DNA of 64,000 nucleotides from Vibrio parahaemolyticus (GTDB lineage: Bacteria > Pseudomonadota > Gammaproteobacteria > Enterobacterales > Vibrionaceae). The stretch's first letter is position 1, and every line of letters begins with the position of its first letter. Below, piece by piece: positions 18,862-28,004 of this stretch. The notes beneath the pieces are model-generated. The model ran no database searches. It saw only the letters and a program-made list of their open reading frames with translations, and had not been told where the DNA came from. The DNA lies in assembly GCF_900460535.1 (NCBI RefSeq), contig NZ_UHIL01000001.1, forward strand, positions 1,054,001-1,118,000. The letters are read 5' to 3'. Position numbers and translations under genes: made by a program.

Positions 18862-21687
18862 ATGCACAACGGCGTGATGAAGGCATGGCTCGAGTCTTCA
18901 CACTTGGCTGGCGCCAATGCAACGTATGTAGAGGACCTCTACGAACTGTATCTAAGTGATCCCGATCTGGTAAGTGAGGAGTGGAAACGTGTTTTTGAGG
19001 GCTTGCCTAAGCCATCAGAAGAAGTGGCAGAACAGCCGCATTCACGTGTCCGTGACTACTTCCGACGACTCGCTAGAGAAACAAAGCATTACAATGTCCA
19101 AGTTAGTGATCCAGATGTCGATGCAAAACAAGTAAAAGTTCTACAGCTTATCAACGCATACCGCTTCCGCGGACACGAAGCTGCAGAATTGGATCCACTA
19201 GGTCTGTGGCAACGTCCACCTGTGGCGGAGCTAGACCCAGCATTTCATAATCTTACCGAAGACGACTTCGAAGAAACTTTCAACGTAGGTTCTTTTGCTG
19301 TTGGGCAAGAAACCATGAAGTTGAAAGACATCTACGCAGCTCTCAAGAAAACTTACTGCGGTTCCATCGGTGCTGAATACATGCACATGACTGACACAGA
19401 GCAAAAGCGTTGGATCCAACAACGTCTTGAGTCTGTCGTAGGCCAGCCATCATTCAACCAAGATGAAAAACGCACGTTCCTTGAAGAGTTGACTGCAGCG
19501 GAAGGCCTTGAGCGTTATTTAGGCGCAAAATTCCCTGGTGCGAAGCGATTCTCTCTTGAAGGTGGTGATGCGCTTATCCCAATGACGAAAGAACTGATTC
19601 GTCATGCGGGTAAGAGTGGCATGCGTGAAGTGGTTATTGGTATGGCTCACCGTGGTCGTTTGAACATGCTGGTGAACGTACTGGGTAAGAAACCACAAGA
19701 TCTATTTGATGAGTTCGCGGGTAAGCACGATGAAACGTGGGGTACTGGTGACGTTAAATACCACCAAGGTTTCTCTGCAGACTTCGCAACTCCTGGTGGC
19801 GATGTTCACTTAGCGCTTGCGTTTAACCCATCTCACTTAGAAATCGTAAACCCAGTGGTTATCGGTTCCGTGCGTGCACGTCAAGACCGTTTGGGTGACA
19901 ACTACGGCAGCAAAGTTCTTCCTATCACTATTCATGGTGACTCTGCGATTGCTGGCCAAGGTGTAGTGGCTGAAACGTTCAACATGTCACTTGCTCGTGG
20001 TTTCTGCGTTGGCGGTACGGTTCGTATTGTTGTAAACAACCAGGTTGGCTTTACAACGTCTAACCCGCGTGACACTCGATCAACCATGTATTGTACTGAC
20101 ATCGCTAAGATGGTTCAGGCTCCGATTTTCCACGTTAACGCCGATGATCCAGAAGCGGTTGCTTTTGTTACTCGCATTGCATTGGATTACCGCAACGAGT
20201 TCAAGCGTGATGTCGTGATTGATTTGGTTTGTTACCGTCGTCATGGTCACAACGAAGCGGATGAACCGAACGCGACTCAGCCGTTGATGTACCAAAAAAT
20301 CAAAAAGCACCCAACTCCTCGTAAACTGTACGCCGATGTTCTGATTGATAAGAATGAGTCGGATATTGAAACTGCAACGCAGTTGGTGAACGAGTATCGT
20401 GATGCACTTGACCGCGGTGAAGTCGTGGTGAAAGAGTGGCGTCCGATGGCATTGCATTCTGTAGACTGGTCTCCTTACTTGGGACACGAGTGGGATATGC
20501 AATGGGAGGCGACCTACGATAAGCAACGCCTTGTCGAACTAGGTAATCGTTTGTGTCAGTACCCGGAAAGCCACAAGCTGCAAAGCCGAGTAAACAAGCT
20601 GTACAACGATCGCTTAGCAATGATGACAGGTGAGAAGGCTATTGACTGGGGTATGGCTGAAACATTGGCTTACGCGACATTGGTAGACGATGGTAAGCGT
20701 ATCCGTATTTCTGGTCAGGACTCAGGTCGTGGTACTTTCTTCCATCGTCACTCAGTTCTTCACAACCAATCAGATGCAAGCACTTACATCCCGCTAGCGA
20801 ATATCCATGACAAGCAGGGGCCTTTCCAAGTTTTTGACTCTGTGTTGTCGGAAGAAGCTGTTCTTGCATTTGAGTACGGTTATGCAACAGCTGAACCTGG
20901 CGGTTTAACCATTTGGGAAGCGCAGTTTGGTGACTTCGCTAACGGCGCACAAGTGGTTATTGACCAATTCATTTCGTCTGGTGAGCAAAAGTGGGGACGT
21001 TTGTGCGGCCTGACGATGCTTCTGCCTCATGGTTACGAAGGCCAAGGTCCGGAGCACTCATCTGCTCGTCTAGAGCGTTACCTTCAATTGTGTGCTGAGC
21101 AAAACATGCAGGTCGTTGTACCGTCAACGCCAGCTCAGGTGTACCACATGATTCGTCGTCAAGTAGTACGCCCAATGCGTCGACCATTGATTGTAATGTC
21201 GCCTAAATCATTGCTTCGTCATCCTCTTTGTACTTCGACTCTAGAAGACCTTGCAGAAGGTACGTTCCAAGCAGCGATCCCTGAAGTGGATAACTTGGAG
21301 CCAAGCAAAGTGAAACGTGTCGTGTTCTGTTCGGGTAAGGTGTATTTCGACCTTCTTGAGCAGCGTCGCAACAACGAGCAAGAAGACGTAGCAATCGTGC
21401 GTATTGAGCAGCTTTACCCATTCCCGATGGAAGAAGTACAAGCAGCTATTGCTCAATACACTAACGTTGAAGACTTCGTGTGGTGTCAGGAAGAGCCTCA
21501 GAACCAAGGTGCTTGGTACTGTAGTCAACATAACTTCCGTGCCGCTATTCCTGCAGGTGCAGATCTTAAATACGCAGGTCGCCCAGCTTCTGCTTCGCCA
21601 GCAGTTGGCTACATGTCGGTGCACTTGAAACAACAAAAAGCGTTGGTTGAAGACGCTCTGAACGTGAACTCAAAAACTTCGGACTAA
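18862..21687 (+). CDS. sucA: 2-oxoglutarate dehydrogenase E1 component
   Basis: 941 residues. The N-terminal segment (about 10-50, YVEDLYELYLSDPDLVSEEWK) is the E2-binding region of OGDH E1. ThDP-site motifs are VVIGMAHRGRLNMLVNVLGK (about 257-276), IHGDSAIAGQGVVAET (about 353) and the GQDSGRGTFFHRHSVLH segment (about 617). It decarboxylates 2-oxoglutarate and transfers the succinyl group to SucB. It lies 169 bases after sdhB in the same direction; in E. coli the two sets are cotranscribed. Confidence 0.97.
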   Translation: MHNGVMKAWLESSHLAGANATYVEDLYELYLSDPDLVSEEWKRVFEGLPKPSEEVAEQPHSRVRDYFRRLARETKHYNVQVSDPDVDAKQVKVLQLINAYRFRGHEAAELDPLGLWQRPPVAELDPAFHNLTEDDFEETFNVGSFAVGQETMKLKDIYAALKKTYCGSIGAEYMHMTDTEQKRWIQQRLESVVGQPSFNQDEKRTFLEELTAAEGLERYLGAKFPGAKRFSLEGGDALIPMTKELIRHAGKSGMREVVIGMAHRGRLNMLVNVLGKKPQDLFDEFAGKHDETWGTGDVKYHQGFSADFATPGGDVHLALAFNPSHLEIVNPVVIGSVRARQDRLGDNYGSKVLPITIHGDSAIAGQGVVAETFNMSLARGFCVGGTVRIVVNNQVGFTTSNPRDTRSTMYCTDIAKMVQAPIFHVNADDPEAVAFVTRIALDYRNEFKRDVVIDLVCYRRHGHNEADEPNATQPLMYQKIKKHPTPRKLYADVLIDKNESDIETATQLVNEYRDALDRGEVVVKEWRPMALHSVDWSPYLGHEWDMQWEATYDKQRLVELGNRLCQYPESHKLQSRVNKLYNDRLAMMTGEKAIDWGMAETLAYATLVDDGKRIRISGQDSGRGTFFHRHSVLHNQSDASTYIPLANIHDKQGPFQVFDSVLSEEAVLAFEYGYATAEPGGLTIWEAQFGDFANGAQVVIDQFISSGEQKWGRLCGLTMLLPHGYEGQGPEHSSARLERYLQLCAEQNMQVVVPSTPAQVYHMIRRQVVRPMRRPLIVMSPKSLLRHPLCTSTLEDLAEGTFQAAIPEVDNLEPSKVKRVVFCSGKVYFDLLEQRRNNEQEDVAIVRIEQLYPFPMEEVQAAIAQYTNVEDFVWCQEEPQNQGAWYCSQHNFRAAIPAGADLKYAGRPASASPAVGYMSVHLKQQKALVEDALNVNSKTSD

Positions 21688-21715
21688 GAACTAGAAGTTA
21701 AAGGAAGAAACAGAT

Positions 21716-22921
21716 ATGACAATTGAAATTCTGGTTCCAGATTTACCTGAATCAGTTGCTGATGCAACCGTGGCGACATGGCACAAACAACCAGGCGACA
21801 CCGTAGAGCGTGATGAAGTTCTGGTTGATATTGAAACTGACAAAGTTGTACTAGAAGTGCCAGCTCCAGAAGCCGGCGTTTTAGAAGCCATTCTTGAAGT
21901 AGAAGGTGCAACGGTACTTTCAAAGCAACTTCTTGCTAAATTGAAAGCCGGCGCTGTTGCGGGCGAGCCAACCGCAGACAAAACAGAAGCAACAGAAGCT
22001 TCTCCAGATAAGCGTCACAAAGCGACACTGACTGAAGAAAGCAATGATGCACTTAGCCCTGCCGTTCGTCGTTTACTTGCGGAACATGGTCTAGAAGCAC
22101 ACCAAGTTAAAGGTACTGGTGTTGGCGGTCGTATTACTCGTGAAGATATCGAAGCGCATCTAGCAAACGCTAAAGCGGCTCCAAAAGCTGATGCTCCAGC
22201 AGTTGAAGCACCAGCAACCGCTCGTAGTGAGAAGCGTGTGCCAATGACTCGCCTACGTAAGACGGTTGCAAACCGCCTATTGGAAGCGAAAAACAGCACC
22301 GCAATGCTAACGACGTTTAACGAAGTGAACATGAAGCCAATCATGGATCTTCGTAAGCAATACAAAGACCAGTTCGAAGAGCGTCACGGTATTCGTCTTG
22401 GCTTCATGTCTTTCTATGTGAAAGCAGTGACAGAAGCCCTAAAACGTTACCCAGAAGTAAATGCATCAATCGATGGTGATGATATCGTTTACCACAACTA
22501 CTTTGACATTAGCATGGCGGTATCAACGCCACGCGGTCTAGTAACTCCAGTGCTAAAAGACTGTGACAAACTTGGCTTTGCAGATGTTGAAAAAGGCATC
22601 AAAGAGCTAGCGATCAAAGGTCGTGATGGCAAGCTAACAGTTGATGAGTTAATGGGTGGTAACTTCACTATCACTAACGGTGGTGTGTTCGGTTCTCTAA
22701 TGTCTACGCCTATCATCAACCCACCGCAATCTGCAATCCTTGGTATGCATAAAATCCAAGAACGCCCGATGGCTGTAAACGGTAAAGTTGAAATCCTACC
22801 GATGATGTACCTAGCGCTATCTTACGACCACCGTTTGATCGATGGCCGTGAGTCAGTTGGCTTCCTAGTAACGATTAAAGAGCTACTAGAAGATCCAGCG
22901 CGTCTCCTATTAGACGTTTAA
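21716..22921 (+). CDS. sucB: Dihydrolipoyllysine succinyltransferase (OGDH E2)
   Basis: 401 residues with one lipoyl domain (lipoylated Lys in [13 protein letters not shown], about 43), an Ala/Glu linker, a peripheral subunit-binding domain ([13 protein letters not shown] to [12 protein letters not shown], about 108-145) and a C-terminal catalytic domain with the active site [14 protein letters not shown] (about 371-384). It forms the 24-mer core of the 2-oxoglutarate dehydrogenase complex. It starts 28 bases after sucA behind AAAGGAAG. Confidence 0.97.
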   Translation: MTIEILVPDLPESVADATVATWHKQPGDTVERDEVLVDIETDKVVLEVPAPEAGVLEAILEVEGATVLSKQLLAKLKAGAVAGEPTADKTEATEASPDKRHKATLTEESNDALSPAVRRLLAEHGLEAHQVKGTGVGGRITREDIEAHLANAKAAPKADAPAVEAPATARSEKRVPMTRLRKTVANRLLEAKNSTAMLTTFNEVNMKPIMDLRKQYKDQFEERHGIRLGFMSFYVKAVTEALKRYPEVNASIDGDDIVYHNYFDISMAVSTPRGLVTPVLKDCDKLGFADVEKGIKELAIKGRDGKLTVDELMGGNFTITNGGVFGSLMSTPIINPPQSAILGMHKIQERPMAVNGKVEILPMMYLALSYDHRLIDGRESVGFLVTIKELLEDPARLLLDV

Positions 22922-22930
22922 TATCGCTAA

Positions 22931-22961
22931 AACGTCTAGTTACCTTGGGTGGCTAGACGTT
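22931..22961 (+). repeat. Stem-loop between sucB and sucC
   Basis: AACGTCTAG / CTAGACGTT, a 9-bp perfect stem with a 13-base loop just after the sucB stop, without a T run. Partial copies of its arms (GGCTAGACTAG, CAACGTCTGG) recur to about 22998. It is likely an mRNA processing or stability element within sucABCD. Confidence 0.5.
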
Positions 22962-23115
22962 GAAAATTTCAATGGCTAGACTAGCTCAACGTCTGGCCTT
23001 CATTTGAATCACTCAGTGATTTACTTGAGAAGACCCTACAGACGTACAAGCAGCCAAGACTGCAGCGTTATGGAAATAATAAATCCCTCAAGGGAAAAAC
23101 AAACGGAATATCGAA

Positions 23116-24282
23116 ATGAATTTGCATGAATACCAAGCCAAACAGCTGTTTGCAGAATTCGGTTTGCCTGTGCCAGAAGGCTACGCATGTGATACACCAC
23201 AAGAAGCGTTTGAAGCAGCAGGCCGTATCAGCACAGCAAAGAAAGTAGTCAAGTGTCAGGTTCACGCTGGTGGCCGCGGTAAAGCGGGTGGCGTAGAGCT
23301 TCACGACACTAAAGAAGGTGTAAAAGAGTTTGCGCAAAAGTGGCTAGGTAAAAATCTAGTAACTTACCAAACAGATGCAAATGGTCAGCCAGTTACAAAA
23401 ATCCTTGTTGAAGAAGCGTCAAACATTGCCAACGAACTTTACTTAGGTGCGGTAGTTGACCGTGCTAGCCGTAAGATCGTTTTCATGGCTTCTACAGAAG
23501 GTGGTGTGGAAATCGAAAAAGTTGCGGAAGAAACGCCGGAGCTAATCCACAAAGCAGCCATCGATCCTCTAGTAGGCCCTCAAGCTTACCAAGGTCGTGA
23601 GCTTGCGTTCAAACTTGGTCTTGAAGGTGACCAAATCAAACAATTCGTTAAGATCTTTATGGGTCTTGGCACTATGTTCTCTCAGTACGATCTTGCTCTA
23701 CTAGAGATTAACCCGCTTGTGATTACTGCTGAAGGCAACCTGCTATGTCTTGACGGTAAGATCAACATCGACTCAAACGCACTTTACCGTCAGCCTAAGC
23801 TACGTGAAATGCACGATCCATCACAAGAAGATGAGCGTGAAGCGCACGCAGCTCAGTGGGAACTGAACTACGTAGCACTAGACGGTAACGTTGGCTGTAT
23901 GGTTAACGGTGCAGGCCTAGCAATGGGTACGATGGATATCGTAAACCTACATGGCGGCAAACCAGCGAACTTCTTAGACGTAGGTGGCGGCGCAACTAAA
24001 GAACGCGTTGCTGAAGCATTCAAGATCATCCTATCTGATGACAATGTGAAAGCGGTACTCGTAAACATCTTCGGTGGTATCGTTCGTTGTGACATGATCG
24101 CAGAAGGTATTATCGGTGCAGTTAAAGAGGTAGGTGTAAGCGTACCTGTTGTTGTTCGTCTAGAAGGTACTAACGCAGACCTAGGTCGCGAAGTTCTTGC
24201 TAATTCTGATGTTGATATCATTGCTGCTGAGTCGCTAACTGACGCTGCTCAGAAAGTTGTTGCTGCTGCGGAGGCTAAATAA
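23116..24282 (+). CDS. sucC: Succinyl-CoA synthetase beta subunit (ADP/GDP-forming)
   Basis: 388 residues. The N-terminal ATP-grasp domain starts [20 protein letters not shown] and has [16 protein letters not shown] (about 43-58, nucleotide-binding loop); the C-terminal domain contains [16 protein letters not shown] (about 317), the power-helix region. With SucD it converts succinyl-CoA to succinate with substrate-level phosphorylation. Its stop codon overlaps the sucD ATG by one base. Confidence 0.97.
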   Translation: MNLHEYQAKQLFAEFGLPVPEGYACDTPQEAFEAAGRISTAKKVVKCQVHAGGRGKAGGVELHDTKEGVKEFAQKWLGKNLVTYQTDANGQPVTKILVEEASNIANELYLGAVVDRASRKIVFMASTEGGVEIEKVAEETPELIHKAAIDPLVGPQAYQGRELAFKLGLEGDQIKQFVKIFMGLGTMFSQYDLALLEINPLVITAEGNLLCLDGKINIDSNALYRQPKLREMHDPSQEDEREAHAAQWELNYVALDGNVGCMVNGAGLAMGTMDIVNLHGGKPANFLDVGGGATKERVAEAFKIILSDDNVKAVLVNIFGGIVRCDMIAEGIIGAVKEVGVSVPVVVRLEGTNADLGREVLANSDVDIIAAESLTDAAQKVVAAAEAK

Positions 24283-25154
24283 TGTCTGTATTAATTAACA
24301 AAGACACTAAATTAATCTGTCAGGGTTTCACTGGTGGTCAAGGTACTTTCCACTCAGAGCAAGCTATCGCATACGGTACGCAAATGGTTGGTGGTGTGTC
24401 TCCAGGTAAAGGTGGCCAAACTCACCTAGGTCTACCTGTATTCAACACAGTACGCGAAGCAGTAGAAGCGACTGGTGCAACTGCAACAGTAATCTACGTT
24501 CCAGCACCTTTCTGTAAAGATGCAATCCTAGAAGCGATTGATGCGGGTATCGAGCTAATCGTAACCATCACTGAAGGTATTCCTACAACAGATATGATCG
24601 ACGTGAAAGTGAAGCTAGAAGAAACTGGCGTTCGTATGATCGGTCCTAACTGTCCGGGGGTTATTACTCCAGATGAATGTAAGATCGGTATCATGCCTGG
24701 TCACATCCACAAGAAAGGTAAAGTAGGTATCGTATCTCGCTCTGGTACTCTGACTTACGAAGCAGTTAAACAAACTACAGACGAAGGCTTCGGTCAGTCT
24801 ACGTGTGTTGGTATCGGTGGTGACCCAATCCCAGGTTCAAACTTCATTGATATTCTAAAACTGTTCCAAGAAGACCCAGAAACTGAAGCGATCGTAATGA
24901 TCGGTGAAATCGGTGGCACAGCAGAAGAAGAAGCGGCGGCGTTCATTAAAGAAAACGTAACTAAGCCAGTTGTTTCTTACATCGCTGGTGTAACTGCACC
25001 TCCAGGTAAACGTATGGGCCACGCTGGTGCGATTATCTCAGGTGGTAAAGGTACTGCAGAAGACAAATTTGCTGCACTAGAAGCGGCAGGCGTTAAGACA
25101 GTTAAGTCTCTAGCAGACATCGGTCAAGGTCTACGTGAAGTAACTGGTTGGTAA
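24282..25154 (+). CDS. sucD: Succinyl-CoA synthetase alpha subunit
   Basis: 290 residues. The CoA-binding Rossmann part has [16 protein letters not shown] (about 14-29) and IGPNCPGVI (about 122). The phosphorylated active-site His is in [14 protein letters not shown] (about 247). It is the last gene of sdhCDAB-sucABCD; a terminator follows 17 bases after the stop. Confidence 0.97.
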   Translation: MSVLINKDTKLICQGFTGGQGTFHSEQAIAYGTQMVGGVSPGKGGQTHLGLPVFNTVREAVEATGATATVIYVPAPFCKDAILEAIDAGIELIVTITEGIPTTDMIDVKVKLEETGVRMIGPNCPGVITPDECKIGIMPGHIHKKGKVGIVSRSGTLTYEAVKQTTDEGFGQSTCVGIGGDPIPGSNFIDILKLFQEDPETEAIVMIGEIGGTAEEEAAAFIKENVTKPVVSYIAGVTAPPGKRMGHAGAIISGGKGTAEDKFAALEAAGVKTVKSLADIGQGLREVTGW

Positions 25155-25171
25155 TTTCTGACTCGTAAAAT

Positions 25172-25199
25172 AAAAAGCCTGGCATTGCCAGGCTTTTTT
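25172..25199. terminator. Rho-independent terminator of the sdh-suc operon
   Basis: AAAAAGCCTGGC-ATT-GCCAGGCTTTTTT hairpin, 12-bp perfect stem with T run; symmetric enough to act for znuB from the other side. Confidence 0.92.
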
Positions 25200-25291
25200 G
25201 TATCTGATCTTGTATTGATTTTGTATGTAAGCCAGCAATAGCACTGAGAATTCTTAATCACCAGCTCCGTTTGCTTAACCTGTGCTTATAA

Positions 25292-26077
25292 CTAAGCTTT
25301 CCGCTGAATCAGTTGGCTCAGCATAAACAAAGAAGTCGCACTGATCACCACTGATGGGCCTGCTGGTGTGTCGAAGTGCCAAGACAGACTCAGTCCCATT
25401 AGAACTGAAATCGCACCTATGATGGATGCGAAGAATGCCATTTGTTCTGGTGTAGAAGACAACTTACGCGCTGTTGCTGCAGGGATGATCAACAGTGAAG
25501 TCATAATAAGGGCACCGACAAACTTCATACCTACCGCAATCACTACGCCCACCATCAGCATCAAGACCAGACGAATTAAGTCTGTGTTCACACCTTCTAC
25601 AGCGGCTAGCTCTTCGCTGACGGTACTTGATAATAACGGTCGCCAGAATATGTACAAACATGCACTAACGGCAATTACGCCGGCATAAATAAACATCAAA
25701 TCTTCTGGTGATACAGCTAATAAATCACCAAATAGGTAACTCATTAGATCGACACGAACATTGTCCAAAAAGCTTACTGACACCAAACCGATAGACAAAG
25801 AGCTGTGAGCTAGAATTCCGAGTAGGGTATCTGTGGCCACCAGTTGCTGCCTTTGCAGTGTTACAAGGAGTACCGCTAATGCTAAACAGCAGACTAGCAG
25901 CGCAAGATAGAGGTTAACGTTCAGTAAGAACCCGAGAGCGAGCCCCATTAAAGATGCATGGGCAAGAGTGTCACCGAAGTAGGCCATTTTTCGCCATACA
26001 ACAAAAGACCCAAGTGGACCTGCGATGATTGCAATACCAATACCAGCGAGAATAGAAGGTAGAAGAAACTCAATCAT
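25292..26077 (-). CDS. znuB: Zinc ABC transporter permease
   Basis: 261 residues from [14 protein letters not shown]. The ATG at 26077 was chosen over a longer frame because the extra 44 residues are a shadow of the His-rich znuC tail and the chosen start overlaps the znuC end by 8 bases, typical of znuCB coupling. About eight hydrophobic helices are present; [28 protein letters not shown] (about 23-50) is the conserved permease signature that contacts the ATPase. It forms the inner-membrane channel for zinc import with ZnuC and ZnuA. Confidence 0.95.
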   Translation of the reverse strand: MIEFLLPSILAGIGIAIIAGPLGSFVVWRKMAYFGDTLAHASLMGLALGFLLNVNLYLALLVCCLALAVLLVTLQRQQLVATDTLLGILAHSSLSIGLVSVSFLDNVRVDLMSYLFGDLLAVSPEDLMFIYAGVIAVSACLYIFWRPLLSSTVSEELAAVEGVNTDLIRLVLMLMVGVVIAVGMKFVGALIMTSLLIIPAATARKLSSTPEQMAFFASIIGAISVLMGLSLSWHFDTPAGPSVVISATSLFMLSQLIQRKA

Positions 26078-26858
26078 GGTGATGATGTCCGTGGCTATGG
26101 TTAGAGCACGAGGTAGCGTCGCCCGATACTGGAGAGCCAGACAAATCGTGATGGTGATGCTCGTGGTCGTGATGATAAAACGCGAGTGATTCTCTCGCTG
26201 CGTTACCAAACAATGCTATGTAAGAAGGATGCTGAGTGATCGTTGCTGGTGATCCCGAACAACAAACGTGGTGGTGCAAACAAATCACATCGTCTGTTTT
26301 TGCCATGACCAAATGCAAATCATGAGATACCATAAACACAGCGCAATCGAAGCGGTGACGGATGCTTTCAATCAAATCGTATAGATCGATTTGTCCCTGA
26401 ACATCAACACCTTGAGCTGGTTCATCAAGAACCAACAAGTCAGGGCGTTGTAGCAGCGCGCGGGCGAGTAGGACGCGTTGGTTTTCACCACCGGAAAGGC
26501 GGTGCATGTTGCTCTTAATTAAGTGCTCGGCACCAACTAGTCTTAATGCATCAAGGCATTCTTGTTTGCTGTACTTTCCTGCTAAATTTAAGAAACGGAT
26601 AACGTTTAGCGGCAAAGAGTCGTTGAGTTTCAGTTTCTGAGGCACATAACCAATTTTTAGCTTTTTCGCTTTAACCAATTTTCCGCTAGTCGGCTTTTGA
26701 AGCCCTAAAATGACTTTAACTAACGTGGATTTTCCCGCTCCGTTGGGACCGATTAGGGTTGTGATTTTGCCCTTTTCTAATTCCATGCTGATGTTATCGA
26801 GAACTCTGCGATCATCGAACTCGACGCACAATCGTTCAAGACTGACTAATGAAGACAT
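26070..26858 (-). CDS. znuC: Zinc ABC transporter ATP-binding protein
   Basis: 262 residues. Walker [11 protein letters not shown] (about 38-47), ABC signature [15 protein letters not shown] (about 121-135), Walker [13 protein letters not shown] (about 143-154) and the switch His in MVSHD (about 180) are intact. The C-terminal ~40 residues are very rich in His and Asp, a likely zinc buffer or sensor tail seen in ZnuC of this group. It is the first gene of znuCB, divergent from znuA, and starts 24 bases from the Zur palindrome. Confidence 0.96.
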   Translation of the reverse strand: MSSLVSLERLCVEFDDRRVLDNISMELEKGKITTLIGPNGAGKSTLVKVILGLQKPTSGKLVKAKKLKIGYVPQKLKLNDSLPLNVIRFLNLAGKYSKQECLDALRLVGAEHLIKSNMHRLSGGENQRVLLARALLQRPDLLVLDEPAQGVDVQGQIDLYDLIESIRHRFDCAVFMVSHDLHLVMAKTDDVICLHHHVCCSGSPATITQHPSYIALFGNAARESLAFYHHDHEHHHHDLSGSPVSGDATSCSNHSHGHHHHD

Positions 26859-26881
26859 GAATGAAACTCATTTGCAAAACT

Positions 26882-26904
26882 ATAATGTTATAATGTAACA
26901 TTAT
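26882..26904. promoter_or_regulatory. Zur box between znuC and znuA
   Basis: A 23-base near-perfect palindrome with arms ATAATGTTA and TAACATTAT around TAATG closely matches the gammaproteobacterial Zur consensus (GAAATGTTATAnTATAACATTTC). It sits in the 78-base gap between the divergent genes and can control both. Confidence 0.88.
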
Positions 26905-26936
26905 CGCACTTTCTATGCCATATCCCAAGTAAAACT

Positions 26937-27815
26937 ATGAAAAGAGCTTTAATTCTTGCTGCTTCAGCCATGTTAACCTTGCCAGCGCAGGCGATAACAG
27001 TACTTACAAGCATTAAACCGATCCAACTGATGGTGACTGAACTGACGGAAGGCGTCACTACTCCTGAAGTGCTAGTTCAGTCAAACGCATCACCACACGA
27101 TTATTCGCTGCGACCTTCTGATGTAAAAAAAGTCGCGTCTGCGGATTTGGTGATTTGGTATGGTCATGATTTGGAACCGTTTCTTGAAAAAGTCGTATCA
27201 AATAGATCTAGTACACTGACGCTAAGCGAAATACCAAATCTAGCGCTTCGTGAGTTTGATAGTGAGCATTCGCATGATCACGACGGTCATGACCACGGTA
27301 GCCACGACCCGCACTTTTGGTTGGGTATTAAACCGGTTAAACAGGTCGCCCAAGCTGTTGTGAACAAATTGATGGAAATCGATCCAGCTAATGCGAAAAC
27401 GTACAGCAACAATCTTGTTAAATTTGAAGAACAGCTTGCGGCTAAAGATAAGGAAATAGAGCAGCAGTTAGCACCAGTGAAGAACCAAGGATACTTCGTT
27501 TTCCATGATGCGTACGGTTATTTTGAAGAGCGTTACCAGTTAAATAATCTAGGACACTTTACCGTGACTCCCGACCGAAAGCCGGGTGCCAAGACGCTGA
27601 TTCAGATCAGAAAAACACTGGGAGCAGGTAACGTGGCTTGTGTGTTTTCTGAGCCTCAATTTACACCAGCCGTTGTCGAGAGTGTGATGCGTGGCAGCGA
27701 TGTGGCCAAAGGCGAGCTTGACCCATTAGGCAGCACGATCAAAGTGGAGCCAGGCAGTTACTTTAACTTGTTAGGCAACATGGCTGACAGTTTTGCGCAA
27801 TGTTTGGCTAAATAA
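26937..27815 (+). CDS. znuA: Periplasmic zinc-binding protein ZnuA
   Basis: 292 residues with a signal peptide (MKRALILAASAMLTLPAQA, cleavage after Ala19). It is a cluster A-I metal-binding protein: His in SPHDYSLRPSD (about 53), a flexible charged His/Asp loop (about 105-121, SHDHDGHDHGSHD), then HFWLG with a further ligand, and His in YFVFHDAYGYFEERY (about 187). It delivers Zn2+ to ZnuBC. It is controlled with znuCB by the shared Zur site. Confidence 0.95.
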   Translation: MKRALILAASAMLTLPAQAITVLTSIKPIQLMVTELTEGVTTPEVLVQSNASPHDYSLRPSDVKKVASADLVIWYGHDLEPFLEKVVSNRSSTLTLSEIPNLALREFDSEHSHDHDGHDHGSHDPHFWLGIKPVKQVAQAVVNKLMEIDPANAKTYSNNLVKFEEQLAAKDKEIEQQLAPVKNQGYFVFHDAYGYFEERYQLNNLGHFTVTPDRKPGAKTLIQIRKTLGAGNVACVFSEPQFTPAVVESVMRGSDVAKGELDPLGSTIKVEPGSYFNLLGNMADSFAQCLAK

Positions 27816-28004
27816 GGGTAATTAGTTGTAGTTTTGCGGATGAAATGTCTCTTTTACGTGATCTAGCAGTAAGAATTACAACCTTTGGCAAGACGAACCT
27901 TTTCTATAAAAGGAATTGAGATATCATTATCAATAATTAGCGGCTCAAAATAACCCTACTCACAAGAGCTACGGAAGGCCTATAGGGAGTTGAGTTGATA
28001 TAAA

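Noticed and set aside
26078..26209. 44-residue N-terminal extension of ZnuB
   Set aside because: It is an out-of-frame reading of the His-rich znuC tail.
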